This document shows positions 1 to 9,216 of a stretch of DNA of 33,405 nt, one piece after another. The stretch is from contig CAIOZS010000155.1 in the NCBI GenBank assembly GCA_903862845.1, positions 1-33,405 on the forward strand, written 5' to 3'. The stretch's first letter is position 1. Each line of letters opens with the position of its first letter. Both the position numbers and the translations under genes were made by a program. The notes under the pieces were generated by a model, which saw only the letters and a list, made by a program, of their open reading frames with translations, was not told the origin of the DNA and did not search any database. This stretch comes from an uncultured Thermoleophilia bacterium. GTDB taxonomy: Bacteria; Actinomycetota; Thermoleophilia; UBA2241.

Positions 1-37
1 ACGCTGCGTCGGCCCGGAAGTCACGGAAAGGGTGAAG

Positions 38-2854
38 ATGACCACGACAGACCCAGATCAAGCTTCTGCGTCGCCGGCGGCGCCGGCAACGCCTGCCGCG
101 GACGCCTGGTACGCACAGTCGCCGCAGGACGTCGCCACGCACTTCGACGTCGACCCGGCCGTCGGCTTGTCGGCAGCCAAGGCGGCGGCCCTGCTCACGC
201 AGCACGGCCCCAACGCCCTGCCGGCCGAGAAGCCCAAGCCTGAGTGGCGACGCTTTCTGGACGAGTACCGCAGCTACATGCAGATCATTCTGCTGGTCGC
301 CGGGGTGGTGTCGATCGCCATAGGTCAGCTCCACACCGGCGTCCTCGTCCTGCTCCTCACGGTGATCAACGCGATCGTCGGTCTGCGCGAGGAAGGCAAA
401 GCAGAGAGCGCGATGAACGCGCTGAAGTCAATGATGAAGGCCACCGCGCGGGTGCGCCGGGACGGCGCCGAGGCGCAGGTCCCGGCCGAAGAGGTGGTCG
501 CCGGCGATGTCGTGCTCCTCGCCGCCGGCGACCAGGTCCCGGCCGACGGGCGCATGATCCAGGCGAGCGCCTTGCAGATCGACGAGTCGGCGCTGACCGG
601 CGAGAGCGTGCCGTCTCCCAAGGACGCCGGCACGCTCTCCGGCACGAACCTGGGGCCGGGCGATCAGTCGAACATGGCCTTCATGAACACGCCCGTCACG
701 CACGGCAGCGGCGTGATGGTCGTCACCGGTACCGGCGGCGCCACCGAGGTTGGCAAGATCGCCGGCATGCTCTCGGCGACCAAGGCCGAGCAGACACCGC
801 TCACCCGGCAGCTCAACCGCATGACCCTCTGGATCGGCGCCGCCGCCGGCCTCACGATGATCGTGATGTTCGCCCTCGGCCTATCGCGCGGCCAGGCCTG
901 GGACGCGTTGTTCGTGACCGCCATCGCCCTGGCCATCGCGGCCATCCCCGAAGCGCTGCCGACCGTGTCCCAGGTGATCCTCTCCATGGGCGCCATGGAC
1001 CTGGCCAAGCGCAACGCCATCGTCAAGAACCTCTCCTCCGTCGAGACCCTGGGGTCCACGTCGGCGATCAACTCGGACAAGACCGGCACCCTGACCATGA
1101 ACCAGATGACCGTCGTGGAGGTGCTCGACCTCACCGACCGCTGGTCGATCACCGGCACCGGCTACGGTCTGGACGGCGAGGTGAAGCACTCCGTGGGCGC
1201 CTCGCCGTCGATCGACGAGGCCATCCTGCCGTTCGTCATCGCCAACGACGCCAAGCTCGAGGACGGCAAGGTGATCGGCGATCCCACCGAAGGTGCGATG
1301 CTGGTGCTCGCGCACAAGGCCGGCCTGCACGTCGACGGCACGAGGGACAAGTTCCCGCGTCTGGCCACCCTGCCCTTTGACCCCACGTACAAGCTCATGG
1401 CCACTTTCAACACGGCCACCGACGCGGCCGGCCGGCAGGTGGTGCGCTGCTTCGTCAAAGGCGCCGCCCCGGCCGTGGGGAGCCGCTCGACCAGCGTGAC
1501 GTCCGGCGGCACGAGCATCTCGGTGGACGACGACCTCAAGCAGAAGGCCACGGCTGCCTCCCAGCGCCTCGGGGAGCAGGGCCTCCGGGTCATGGCGGCG
1601 GCGTACCGCGATCTGGACGCCGCCACCTTCGATGCCGGCGGCGACCTGTTGGGCTACGTCACCGACCTGCAGCTCACGAGCATCGTCGGCATGATCGACC
1701 CGCCGCGGGCCGAGTCCAAGGCGGCGGTGAAGCAGGCTCAGGAGGCGCACATCCGCGTGCGCATGGTCACCGGCGACGACGTCGTCACCGGAGCGGCCGT
1801 GGCCAAGCAGGTGGGCATCCCCGGCGAGGCCATCCTGGGCGCCGATTTCGCGGCGCTCAGCGAGGAAGAGCGGCTGAAGCGGATCGACGACATCGGCGTG
1901 GTCGGCCGCGTGGCGCCGGAGCACAAGGTGCTGCTCGTCGAGACGCTGAAGAAGAAGGGCGACGTGGTGGCCATGACCGGCGACGGCGTCAACGACGCAC
2001 CGGCCATCAAGGCCGCCGACATCGGCATCGCCATGGGTACCGGCACCGAGGTCGCCAAGAACGCCGGCCGCATGATCCTGAAGGACGACAACTTCGCCAC
2101 GATCGTGTACGCCGTGGAGCAGGGCCGCAAGCTGTTCGACAACCTCAACAAGTACATCGCCTTCGTGCTGATCACGCTGGCCGCCTTCGTGCTCACCTTC
2201 CTCGGGGCGACGATCTTCAACATCCTCGCCGGCGAGCCGTTCACGGCCACGCAGATCCTCTGGATCAACTTCCTCGTCGACGCCCCGATCGGCGTGGCGC
2301 TCGGCTTCGACCTTGAGACTCCAGGGCTCATGAGCAGGCTGCCGCGGCCGCGCAACGCTTCAATCCTCACGAGGAGCATGCTCACCACGGTCGGTCTCGT
2401 GGGCATCTTCATGGCCGTCTGCCTGCTCGGCCTGCTGCAGTACGGCAACGCCCACTACGGCAGCGCAGTCATCGCCTCCACCATGGCCGTCACCGCCTTC
2501 GCGGCGTGCCGCATCGTCGGCGGCTTCGAGAGCCGCAGCCCAACGGGGAGCATCGTGACGGTCGCCACCTTCAACAGCCGCCAGATGAACTGGATCGCCT
2601 TGTTCGAGGTGATCCTGCTGATCCTCGTGGTCGCTTTCGACCTGCTCAACCACTGGCTCGGGACCACGACGCTGACATGGACGCAGTGGGGCCTCGCACT
2701 CGCCCCGGCCGGCGCGCTGCTCGTGCTATGGGAGATCGGCAAGCTGGTCGCGCGCCGCGCGCAGGGTGGCGCTCAGGGGACTGCGGGAGAGCCGTCGGGC
2801 CTGAGTCAGTCCGGCCAGGAGCCGCCGGCGCCGGCAGACGTGCCGGTCCAGTGA
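38..2854 (+). CDS. P-type cation-transporting ATPase (P2/calcium-type-like)
   Basis: DKTGTLT phosphorylation motif (INSDKTGTLTMNQ), TGES actuator motif (ALTGESVP), PEALP in TM4, MTGDGVNDAPAIKAADIGIAMG hinge motif; GGAAAGG upstream of ATG at 38 (GTG at 32 also possible). Confidence 0.96.
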   Translation: MTTTDPDQASASPAAPATPAADAWYAQSPQDVATHFDVDPAVGLSAAKAAALLTQHGPNALPAEKPKPEWRRFLDEYRSYMQIILLVAGVVSIAIGQLHTGVLVLLLTVINAIVGLREEGKAESAMNALKSMMKATARVRRDGAEAQVPAEEVVAGDVVLLAAGDQVPADGRMIQASALQIDESALTGESVPSPKDAGTLSGTNLGPGDQSNMAFMNTPVTHGSGVMVVTGTGGATEVGKIAGMLSATKAEQTPLTRQLNRMTLWIGAAAGLTMIVMFALGLSRGQAWDALFVTAIALAIAAIPEALPTVSQVILSMGAMDLAKRNAIVKNLSSVETLGSTSAINSDKTGTLTMNQMTVVEVLDLTDRWSITGTGYGLDGEVKHSVGASPSIDEAILPFVIANDAKLEDGKVIGDPTEGAMLVLAHKAGLHVDGTRDKFPRLATLPFDPTYKLMATFNTATDAAGRQVVRCFVKGAAPAVGSRSTSVTSGGTSISVDDDLKQKATAASQRLGEQGLRVMAAAYRDLDAATFDAGGDLLGYVTDLQLTSIVGMIDPPRAESKAAVKQAQEAHIRVRMVTGDDVVTGAAVAKQVGIPGEAILGADFAALSEEERLKRIDDIGVVGRVAPEHKVLLVETLKKKGDVVAMTGDGVNDAPAIKAADIGIAMGTGTEVAKNAGRMILKDDNFATIVYAVEQGRKLFDNLNKYIAFVLITLAAFVLTFLGATIFNILAGEPFTATQILWINFLVDAPIGVALGFDLETPGLMSRLPRPRNASILTRSMLTTVGLVGIFMAVCLLGLLQYGNAHYGSAVIASTMAVTAFAACRIVGGFESRSPTGSIVTVATFNSRQMNWIALFEVILLILVVAFDLLNHWLGTTTLTWTQWGLALAPAGALLVLWEIGKLVARRAQGGAQGTAGEPSGLSQSGQEPPAPADVPVQ

Positions 2855-3198
2855 CCACTGGCGTTCCACGCGCCGGCCGGGGGAACGACCGCGGCCGGCC
2901 TGAAGCCTTCTTCCGCGGACTGATGGAGCCGGCCTGCCGCGGCTCGTGAGCCGCACCTTGGTGCCGTACGGCCACGTGCAGGCGCCGGCTTCCAACGCGC
3001 GCCCTACGAGACTCGATGGCCCCTCCTGCGCCGTCCGTGCTAGGGTCAGGGGGCATCGTCACGTGGAGATGCGCTTGTCACCATGATCCACCCGATCGGC
3101 GCCGACATCGAGAAATCGCTCGGCGCCACTCTTCGGATCGCCACGGCAAGCGGCCGATCCCTGGCCGGCGGACTGCGCTTGTGCGAGGGGCTCAGGAC

Positions 3199-4410
3199 AT
3201 GACGAACAGCGGGATTCTGAAGGAAGCGGATCTTCCGCTTGAGGCGGTGATCCTGCTGATCGCCGGGATGACGCTGCTGATCACCGGCGTCCTGCTCTTC
3301 CCGGTGTCCACGGGGGCACTCGCGTATTACGAGAACGGCCTGTACGGATTGCTGCTCGTCATGTTCGCCGTGCAGATGATCGCGCTGGGGAAGACGCCGT
3401 TCGGTGACCTGCGCACGTCCAGGCTCCCGCTGGTCGTGGGCGTGGTCGTCGCGGCCGTGGGCATCGTCACGTGCTTCATCCCCGACCTGTTCAGCGAGGC
3501 CCCCCGCATCCTGCTGTTTATCTGCTTTGGCCCCGGCGGGCTCCTGCTTCTTCTGCAGATGATCCTGGACAAGCAGAAGCTCAGGGCCTGGGCGCGGTTC
3601 GGCGGCGTCTTCCGGCATCTGATCGCCGCCTGCACCTTCGTCTACGTACTCTCGATGGTGATCGGCGTGCTCGTTCTGTTCCCGAGCCTGCTCACGACCA
3701 CGCTGACGGCCGCGGTGGCGCTGCTCTACGGGGCGGCCATCGTGTATCTCGCCCTCGTGCTGCGCGCCGTGTACCTCCGGTACCCCGACTCTGCCAAGCC
3801 GCCCGAAAAGGATGCCGCCTTGCCCATCGACAAGGCCATGCTGCTGCTGATGGGCGTCTTCATGCTGCTTCTCGGCCTGCTGCTCATCCCCGTGAGCCGG
3901 GGCAAGCTGCCCTTCGCCGGCAGCGCCCAGCTGGGCCTGCTGATGATCATCATCGCCATCCAGATGGTCGCCTCCGGCAGCACCCCCATCGGCCCGTTCC
4001 GGCGCTCCTGGTTGATGGTCGGCTGCGGCTTTCTCTTTGCGGCGCTCGGCATCGTGTCGTGCATCGTCCCGGACGTGCTGGTGCCGACGCTGACGTACCT
4101 CGTCGGCGCGCTGAACGTGCTCGGCGGGGCCATCGTGCTGGTGAAGTCCTTCCTGCCTCGCCGTAGCAGCCGCGGGGAGCCGCGCGAGCCCAAGCCGCCG
4201 ATCCTCGTCAAGCTCTTCGTGGCCACGGTGCTCATGAACGCGCTGACCATCGTGTTCGGCACGACGATGTTCTTCTCGGGCCTGCTCCCGCTGGCGGTCA
4301 TCGGCGCGGTCCTCGCCGCCAACGGGTGCGTGCTTCTGTACCTCCTGCACATCCTCGTGACGCTGGACAAGCTGCAGAGCGGCGCGGACGTTGCCGCGCA
4401 GCCATCGTGA
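3199..4410 (+). CDS. Polytopic membrane protein with an internal tandem duplication
   Basis: Very hydrophobic ORF; two halves align (AVILLIAGMTLLITGVLLFPVSTG... / AMLLLMGVFMLLLGLLLIPVSRG..., both ending VGIVTCFIPDL / LGIVSCIVPDV). ATG at 3199 preferred over the longer Arg-rich N-terminus at 3016. Confidence 0.82.
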   Translation: MTNSGILKEADLPLEAVILLIAGMTLLITGVLLFPVSTGALAYYENGLYGLLLVMFAVQMIALGKTPFGDLRTSRLPLVVGVVVAAVGIVTCFIPDLFSEAPRILLFICFGPGGLLLLLQMILDKQKLRAWARFGGVFRHLIAACTFVYVLSMVIGVLVLFPSLLTTTLTAAVALLYGAAIVYLALVLRAVYLRYPDSAKPPEKDAALPIDKAMLLLMGVFMLLLGLLLIPVSRGKLPFAGSAQLGLLMIIIAIQMVASGSTPIGPFRRSWLMVGCGFLFAALGIVSCIVPDVLVPTLTYLVGALNVLGGAIVLVKSFLPRRSSRGEPREPKPPILVKLFVATVLMNALTIVFGTTMFFSGLLPLAVIGAVLAANGCVLLYLLHILVTLDKLQSGADVAAQPS

Positions 4411-4462
4411 GTCGCGAGCGGCTCACCTGTCACTCACATCAACCCGAAGGAGGGGCGTGGAG

Positions 4463-5251
4463 ATGTTCCATTTCGACGACGACTTCAGCTATCGCATGCC
4501 GGCGCATTTTGGCGGAGTGCGGGGCGGTGACCTTCACGATCTGCAGTACGACGACGTCACGTCCATCGCGATCAGCTACCTGACCGACGAGGACCAGCTG
4601 GCCCAGTACGTGCCCGATGCGTTCGAGATCCTCGAGCCGTCGGTGAACATCGAGTACCAGAAGTGCTGCGGGGTCCAATGGATGGGCGGCGGGCAATACA
4701 CCCTGGTCGCCGTGATGACCCCCGTGCGGCACCTTAGCTCCGGCACCGTCGGCGCCTTCGCCCTGGTCGTCTGGGAGAACGACGCCGCCCCCATCCTGGG
4801 CGGTCGCGAAGACACGGGCATCCCCAAGATCTTCGCGGACATCCCCGACTACCACCTGCTGGGCGGCCGCGCCACGGCCCATGTGAGCTACGAGGGCAGG
4901 GCCTTTCTGGAGCTCGACCTGCAGCTGGACAAGGAGCTCACAGTCGAGGAGATAGCCACGCGGAACGCTGCCGGCAGGGTCGACCAGATGGGGTGGCGTC
5001 ACATCCCCAACGTCGGCAGGCCCGGCGCCGCCCTGTCTCACGCGACGCTCTATCCGGTGGACGTGACGCACCTGTCCGGGAGCATCGGCGTCGGCACGGT
5101 GACGTGGACCAAGATGGAGTACCTGCAGAACCCCTTGCAGGCGCACATCATCGCCGCACTGGCCGACCTCCCGGTCGTGGAATATCGCGAGGGCGTCTTC
5201 GCGAAGATGGTGACCCACTTGCGGGGCGACCTCGCCCGCGAGCTCGTCTGA
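4463..5251 (+). CDS. Acetoacetate decarboxylase (ADC) family protein
   Basis: ADC-like sequence (AISYLTDEDQLAQYVPDAFEILEPSVNIEYQKC...; ILGGREDTGIPKIFADI); AAGGAGG upstream of ATG at 4463. Confidence 0.82.
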   Translation: MFHFDDDFSYRMPAHFGGVRGGDLHDLQYDDVTSIAISYLTDEDQLAQYVPDAFEILEPSVNIEYQKCCGVQWMGGGQYTLVAVMTPVRHLSSGTVGAFALVVWENDAAPILGGREDTGIPKIFADIPDYHLLGGRATAHVSYEGRAFLELDLQLDKELTVEEIATRNAAGRVDQMGWRHIPNVGRPGAALSHATLYPVDVTHLSGSIGVGTVTWTKMEYLQNPLQAHIIAALADLPVVEYREGVFAKMVTHLRGDLARELV

Positions 5252-5268
5252 CGGAGGAGGAACGGACC

Positions 5269-6066
5269 ATGGCTGACGTATTCGAAGGCAAGTCCTGCGT
5301 GGTGACCGGAGGGACGTCTGGGATCGGCTTCGCGGTGGCGGAGGCGCTGCTGAAGCGCGGCGCGGTGGTGAGCGCCGTAGGGTTCCCGCAGGAAAGCGTG
5401 GACGCGGCGCGGGAGAAGCTCGCGACGTACGAGAACGCGCGCTGCGCGCTCGTCGACGTGACCGACTGGGACGCGGTTAAGGGCATGGTGGACGAGGCGG
5501 TCGCGACCTGTGGCCGCCTGGACTACCTGTTCAACAACGCCGGCACGGGCGGTACAGCGCCGTATGAGAAGGTCGAGCTGAAGCACTGGAAGATGATCGT
5601 CGACCTCAATCTTTGGGGCGTCATCTACGGTGTGCACGCGGCCTTCCCGGTGATGGTCGAGCAGGGCTCGGGGCACATCGTCAACACATCGTCGATCGCT
5701 GGGCTTCTTCCGGTCCCGTATCAGGCGTTGTACTGCGCGACCAAGTTCGCCGTGGCCGGCATGACGGAGTCGCTGCGGTACGAGCACGAGCACCGCGGCA
5801 TCGCCTTCTCCACGGTGTGCCCCGGCAACGTGGCGACGGCCATCTTCGGCGACGCCGCGCCCCCGCCGGACGCGATCACCCCGGAGGAGGCGGCCACCAT
5901 CATCCTCGCCGGCGTGGAGCGCAAGGACGGCCTGATCGTCTTCCCGAAGTTCTACAGAGACTCGTACCTGGACCTGTGGGCGGACCCGGCGAAGATGGAC
6001 GCCGAGATGCGCAAGACAGCCGAGGAGCGCCGCAAGGCCTACGAGACCGGCGGCAACTACTACTGA
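5269..6066 (+). CDS. Short-chain dehydrogenase/reductase (SDR)
   Basis: TGGTSGIG nucleotide-binding motif, NNAG, active-site S...YCATK; GGAGGAGG RBS before ATG at 5269. Confidence 0.95.
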   Translation: MADVFEGKSCVVTGGTSGIGFAVAEALLKRGAVVSAVGFPQESVDAAREKLATYENARCALVDVTDWDAVKGMVDEAVATCGRLDYLFNNAGTGGTAPYEKVELKHWKMIVDLNLWGVIYGVHAAFPVMVEQGSGHIVNTSSIAGLLPVPYQALYCATKFAVAGMTESLRYEHEHRGIAFSTVCPGNVATAIFGDAAPPPDAITPEEAATIILAGVERKDGLIVFPKFYRDSYLDLWADPAKMDAEMRKTAEERRKAYETGGNYY

Positions 6067-6079
6067 GAGGGGGCCTTCG

Positions 6080-8419
6080 ATGTCCTGGGATACTGAAGGC
6101 TCGCTGATCGGCGCGGTCAGGCTAGACGCGGCCCGGGCCTCTGCGGACGTGCCGGGCCTGCTGGAGCGGACGATCAAGCAGGACGACGCGGCGTGGGCGC
6201 TCCTCAAGCAGCGGATCGACTACGTTTACGACCACCTCGGGTACGCGCTGACGCCGGTCCTGAACAAGGACGACCTGCGGCAGCGCATCACGGCGGAGGT
6301 GGAGGCCGGCAGAAAGCTGTTCTTCAAGCCGAACATCGTCGCCGTGAACGTGCTCGACTTCCCCGGCGACGGGACCCCGGGACTAGCGACGGGCGTGGTG
6401 GCGGCCACCAACTGGACGTTCATGGCCGCGCTCCTGCGGTTCTTTCACGACGAGCTCGGCGTACGCTTCTGCCAGATGGCCGTGGGCGAAGCCGGCGTGA
6501 CCACGGGGGGCTACGCCTCCATCCTGGAGTGCGCGGCCGAGGCGGTGCTGGAGGGGCGCATCCCGCGTCCGGAAGGTGAGCTCACGTGGGTGGGCTACCC
6601 GTTCTACTTCGTGAGGCAGTACCTCGCCGAGGCGACGACGGCGCGCGATGCCCTCGACGACCCGATGAACGGCTACGCGGAGAGCGTGAGCGGGACGTAC
6701 CTCACCCCCGGCGAAGCCACCCGCCGGGGCAAGCTCATGATGTACGACCTGAACCAGGCCGAGAAGCCGGGCCGTGGGCGCCTGGTGCTTGTCCCGGGCG
6801 GCGGCGATAACTACCCCGAGGGCATCATTCTGCACACGGCGCTGGTCGGCGACCCGGACGACCCAGACGCATATCCGGGCAGCGTGCTCGTCAACTGCCC
6901 GGTGCTCAAGGTCCACTGCAACGCGGTCATCACCAGCGCGATCAAGAACCTCGGCATCGGCGGATGGCCGATGCGCGCCAAGCACGGCGACGATCCGAAC
7001 AACCACGACTGGCTCTACGCCTTTCCCCACGCGGATCCCCCAGGGATGAAAGGCGGCGTGCCCGGCGGGCCGAACAAAGGCGGCGTCTACCACGCCCGCT
7101 GGTACGTGAAGAAGGTCAACGCCGAGGGCATGCCGCTCGAGATCGCCGAGACCCCGAACCACGGCCTCGACGGGACCATGGTGGACATCAATCTGGCCAT
7201 CAGGAGCCAGATCCCGATCACGCTACACGCTGTGGACGCCGTGCGCCCTGTCGACCTGGAGCACGGCGGCACGGGCATCGGCGTAGCCCATGATGAGGGC
7301 CTCGTGCTCGTCTCGGAGAACCCCGTGGCCGTGGACCTGCTCGGAGCGCGGTACCTGTTCACGACCGAGCCGAGGGACCCGGCCGCTCCCCACACGTTCG
7401 AGCGGCCGCTGTCGGTGCCCCGCTACGACGAGGTCCAGGGCGCCATCGTCGCCGACGAGAGCGTCATGGACGCCCGCGTGTCGCGATCCAGGCTCTTCGA
7501 CTACGCTGCCGGCCGCGGGCTCGGGCAGCTCGACTACTTTGTTGAGGGCGCGGACGTGACGGCCGCGGACCCGGCGACGGGGGAGTCCCTCCTGCTAGTG
7601 ACCGCGGACGGCCACCTCGGAAGGGTCAGAGACGGACGGTTCGAGGACGTCGTGACCAGCGAATTCTACTACGACGTCCCCAAGATCCTCTGGGACCTCC
7701 AGCCCGTCGTGCTGGCCCACGCGCGGGCGACGGATGCGCTGACCCGGGCCGCCCTCGGCTACGACAGCGGCTACCTCGCCGAGCTCATGGCCCTGGACGA
7801 GAACGGCGACGGCGTCATCGACGACACGGAGGCCGGCAAGGACGGCCTGTGGGACTGCCAGTGCGCCGGGGGCGGCATCAGCCTCAACCTGCATGCGCAC
7901 GGCCATACTCACCACGGCAACTTCCACGCCCCGTCGCGGATCCTCAAGTTCGCCGACAAAGCCTGGAACGTGGACACGCTGAGTGGGACGGGCGTGAGCG
8001 TGGACACCATGAGGATCGGCAGCGACTCGATGGCCTTCACGACCGCCCTGGACCTGTCCCGTGGGGAGCCGGGCACGGACGCATTTTTCAACATCCCCAT
8101 CGGGACCGGGGCGGACGGCATCACCAGGTGGCCCAGCCTGCAGTTCGCGCGCTACGTGTCGGAGGCGGGGATGATCCGTACCATGCTGTATCCGCAGGCC
8201 AAGGCCTACGCGGAGGAGACCGGCCAAGAGCTCACCCTCTTCGTGCCGGACGCGGCGCCCTACTTCCCCTCCGCGTCGTACAACCCGGACGGGCTGCCCG
8301 GCATTGTCGAGATCAGCGACAAGGAGCTTCTCCCGAGCGGCGACCCGAACCCCAAGTACGATCCGGACTTCGCGGCGAAGGTCTTCACCGCCTGGTTCCA
8401 GAACGGCGAGAGATGGTGA
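6080..8419 (+). CDS. Large DUF362-type protein with EF-hand-like loop and His-rich segment
   Basis: DUF362-like blocks KPNIVAVNV, LVNCPVLKVHCNAVITSAIKNLGIG, GLVLVSENPVAVDLLGARYLF; DENGDGVIDDTE loop; HAHGHTHHGNFH; starts 14 nt after the SDR ORF ends. Confidence 0.82.
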   Translation: MSWDTEGSLIGAVRLDAARASADVPGLLERTIKQDDAAWALLKQRIDYVYDHLGYALTPVLNKDDLRQRITAEVEAGRKLFFKPNIVAVNVLDFPGDGTPGLATGVVAATNWTFMAALLRFFHDELGVRFCQMAVGEAGVTTGGYASILECAAEAVLEGRIPRPEGELTWVGYPFYFVRQYLAEATTARDALDDPMNGYAESVSGTYLTPGEATRRGKLMMYDLNQAEKPGRGRLVLVPGGGDNYPEGIILHTALVGDPDDPDAYPGSVLVNCPVLKVHCNAVITSAIKNLGIGGWPMRAKHGDDPNNHDWLYAFPHADPPGMKGGVPGGPNKGGVYHARWYVKKVNAEGMPLEIAETPNHGLDGTMVDINLAIRSQIPITLHAVDAVRPVDLEHGGTGIGVAHDEGLVLVSENPVAVDLLGARYLFTTEPRDPAAPHTFERPLSVPRYDEVQGAIVADESVMDARVSRSRLFDYAAGRGLGQLDYFVEGADVTAADPATGESLLLVTADGHLGRVRDGRFEDVVTSEFYYDVPKILWDLQPVVLAHARATDALTRAALGYDSGYLAELMALDENGDGVIDDTEAGKDGLWDCQCAGGGISLNLHAHGHTHHGNFHAPSRILKFADKAWNVDTLSGTGVSVDTMRIGSDSMAFTTALDLSRGEPGTDAFFNIPIGTGADGITRWPSLQFARYVSEAGMIRTMLYPQAKAYAEETGQELTLFVPDAAPYFPSASYNPDGLPGIVEISDKELLPSGDPNPKYDPDFAAKVFTAWFQNGERW

Positions 8420-8482
8420 GCTGAGGGCCCGCGCCACCTCACGGCCGAGGGCAGGACCGCAAGGCTCGAGCATCGGCGACAG

Positions 8483-9106
8483 TTACTTCAGCCGCGCCTT
8501 CACGGTCACGGTTCCCAGCCGATCTCCGGACTGCTGGTAGCGTGGGAAGACGCTCGTCAGCTGGTTCCTCAGCCAGGTCGACATGCGCGCCGGCACGTTG
8601 CCGACCCTCACCCAGTCGCGACCGCCGCTGTGCGACCGCGTGACGGTGGCGTGCGACATCTCAAGCGTGGCGAGCACGTGGCGGGTGCCGTGCGCTCCAT
8701 AGACGCCGCTCAGCACCGCATGCGCACCGGTCGTGACGATGAGCCTGGTGAACGACAGCTCCGTCCACGAGCTCATCGTCTCCCGGCCCCAGAGCAGGAG
8801 GCCGCCCCGGGCGCTGACGCGGCCGGCGCCGCTCGCCGCGTTGAGGCTCCCCCCGGCGATCGGGAAGGTGAAGCGCCAGGCGTCGCCCGTGAGGTGCAGC
8901 GTGGCCGGCGCCACAAAAAACGGCGCCACGCCGCCGACGAACAGCGCCTCCGACTGCGGCGGGTCGGTGAGCAGCGTGAGCGCGCCGCCGCCGACCGGCG
9001 AGCCGGCGAGAGCGGCCGGCGCGACCCAGGCGGCGAGCAGGCAGATGGTTGCGATCACGAGCAGAGGCGCGCGGCCTCTGCGCGCCCGAGACAGCCGTCC
9101 GTTCAT
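8483..9106 (-). CDS. Secreted protein, weakly HtaA-domain-like
   Basis: Signal peptide (MNGRLSRARRGRAPLLVIATICLLAAWVAPAALAG), GGAGG upstream of ATG at 9106, pattern WRFTFPIAGGSLNAASGAGRVSARGGLLLWG resembling HtaA domains. Confidence 0.68.
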   Translation of the reverse strand: MNGRLSRARRGRAPLLVIATICLLAAWVAPAALAGSPVGGGALTLLTDPPQSEALFVGGVAPFFVAPATLHLTGDAWRFTFPIAGGSLNAASGAGRVSARGGLLLWGRETMSSWTELSFTRLIVTTGAHAVLSGVYGAHGTRHVLATLEMSHATVTRSHSGGRDWVRVGNVPARMSTWLRNQLTSVFPRYQQSGDRLGTVTVKARLK

Positions 9107-9216
9107 GATGACCTCCTCGCAGACCCATGCCGGTCGGCATCCATCATACACGCGTCCCGCGCCGGCTCCGGCACGGCCGCGGCGCCCTTTGTCTTCCTCC
9201 GGCCCCGGACGGCCGC

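Noticed and set aside
244-1380. 378-aa plus-strand ORF (and minus-strand 881..1924)
   Set aside because: Out-of-frame or antisense to the P-type ATPase, Arg/Gly-rich low-complexity translation.
3046-4350. 434-aa minus-strand ORF
   Set aside because: Antisense to the membrane protein; composition dominated by Gln/His/Asp/Glu from reversed hydrophobic codons.
5050-6207. 385-aa minus-strand ORF
   Set aside because: Antisense to the SDR gene; shadow ORF.
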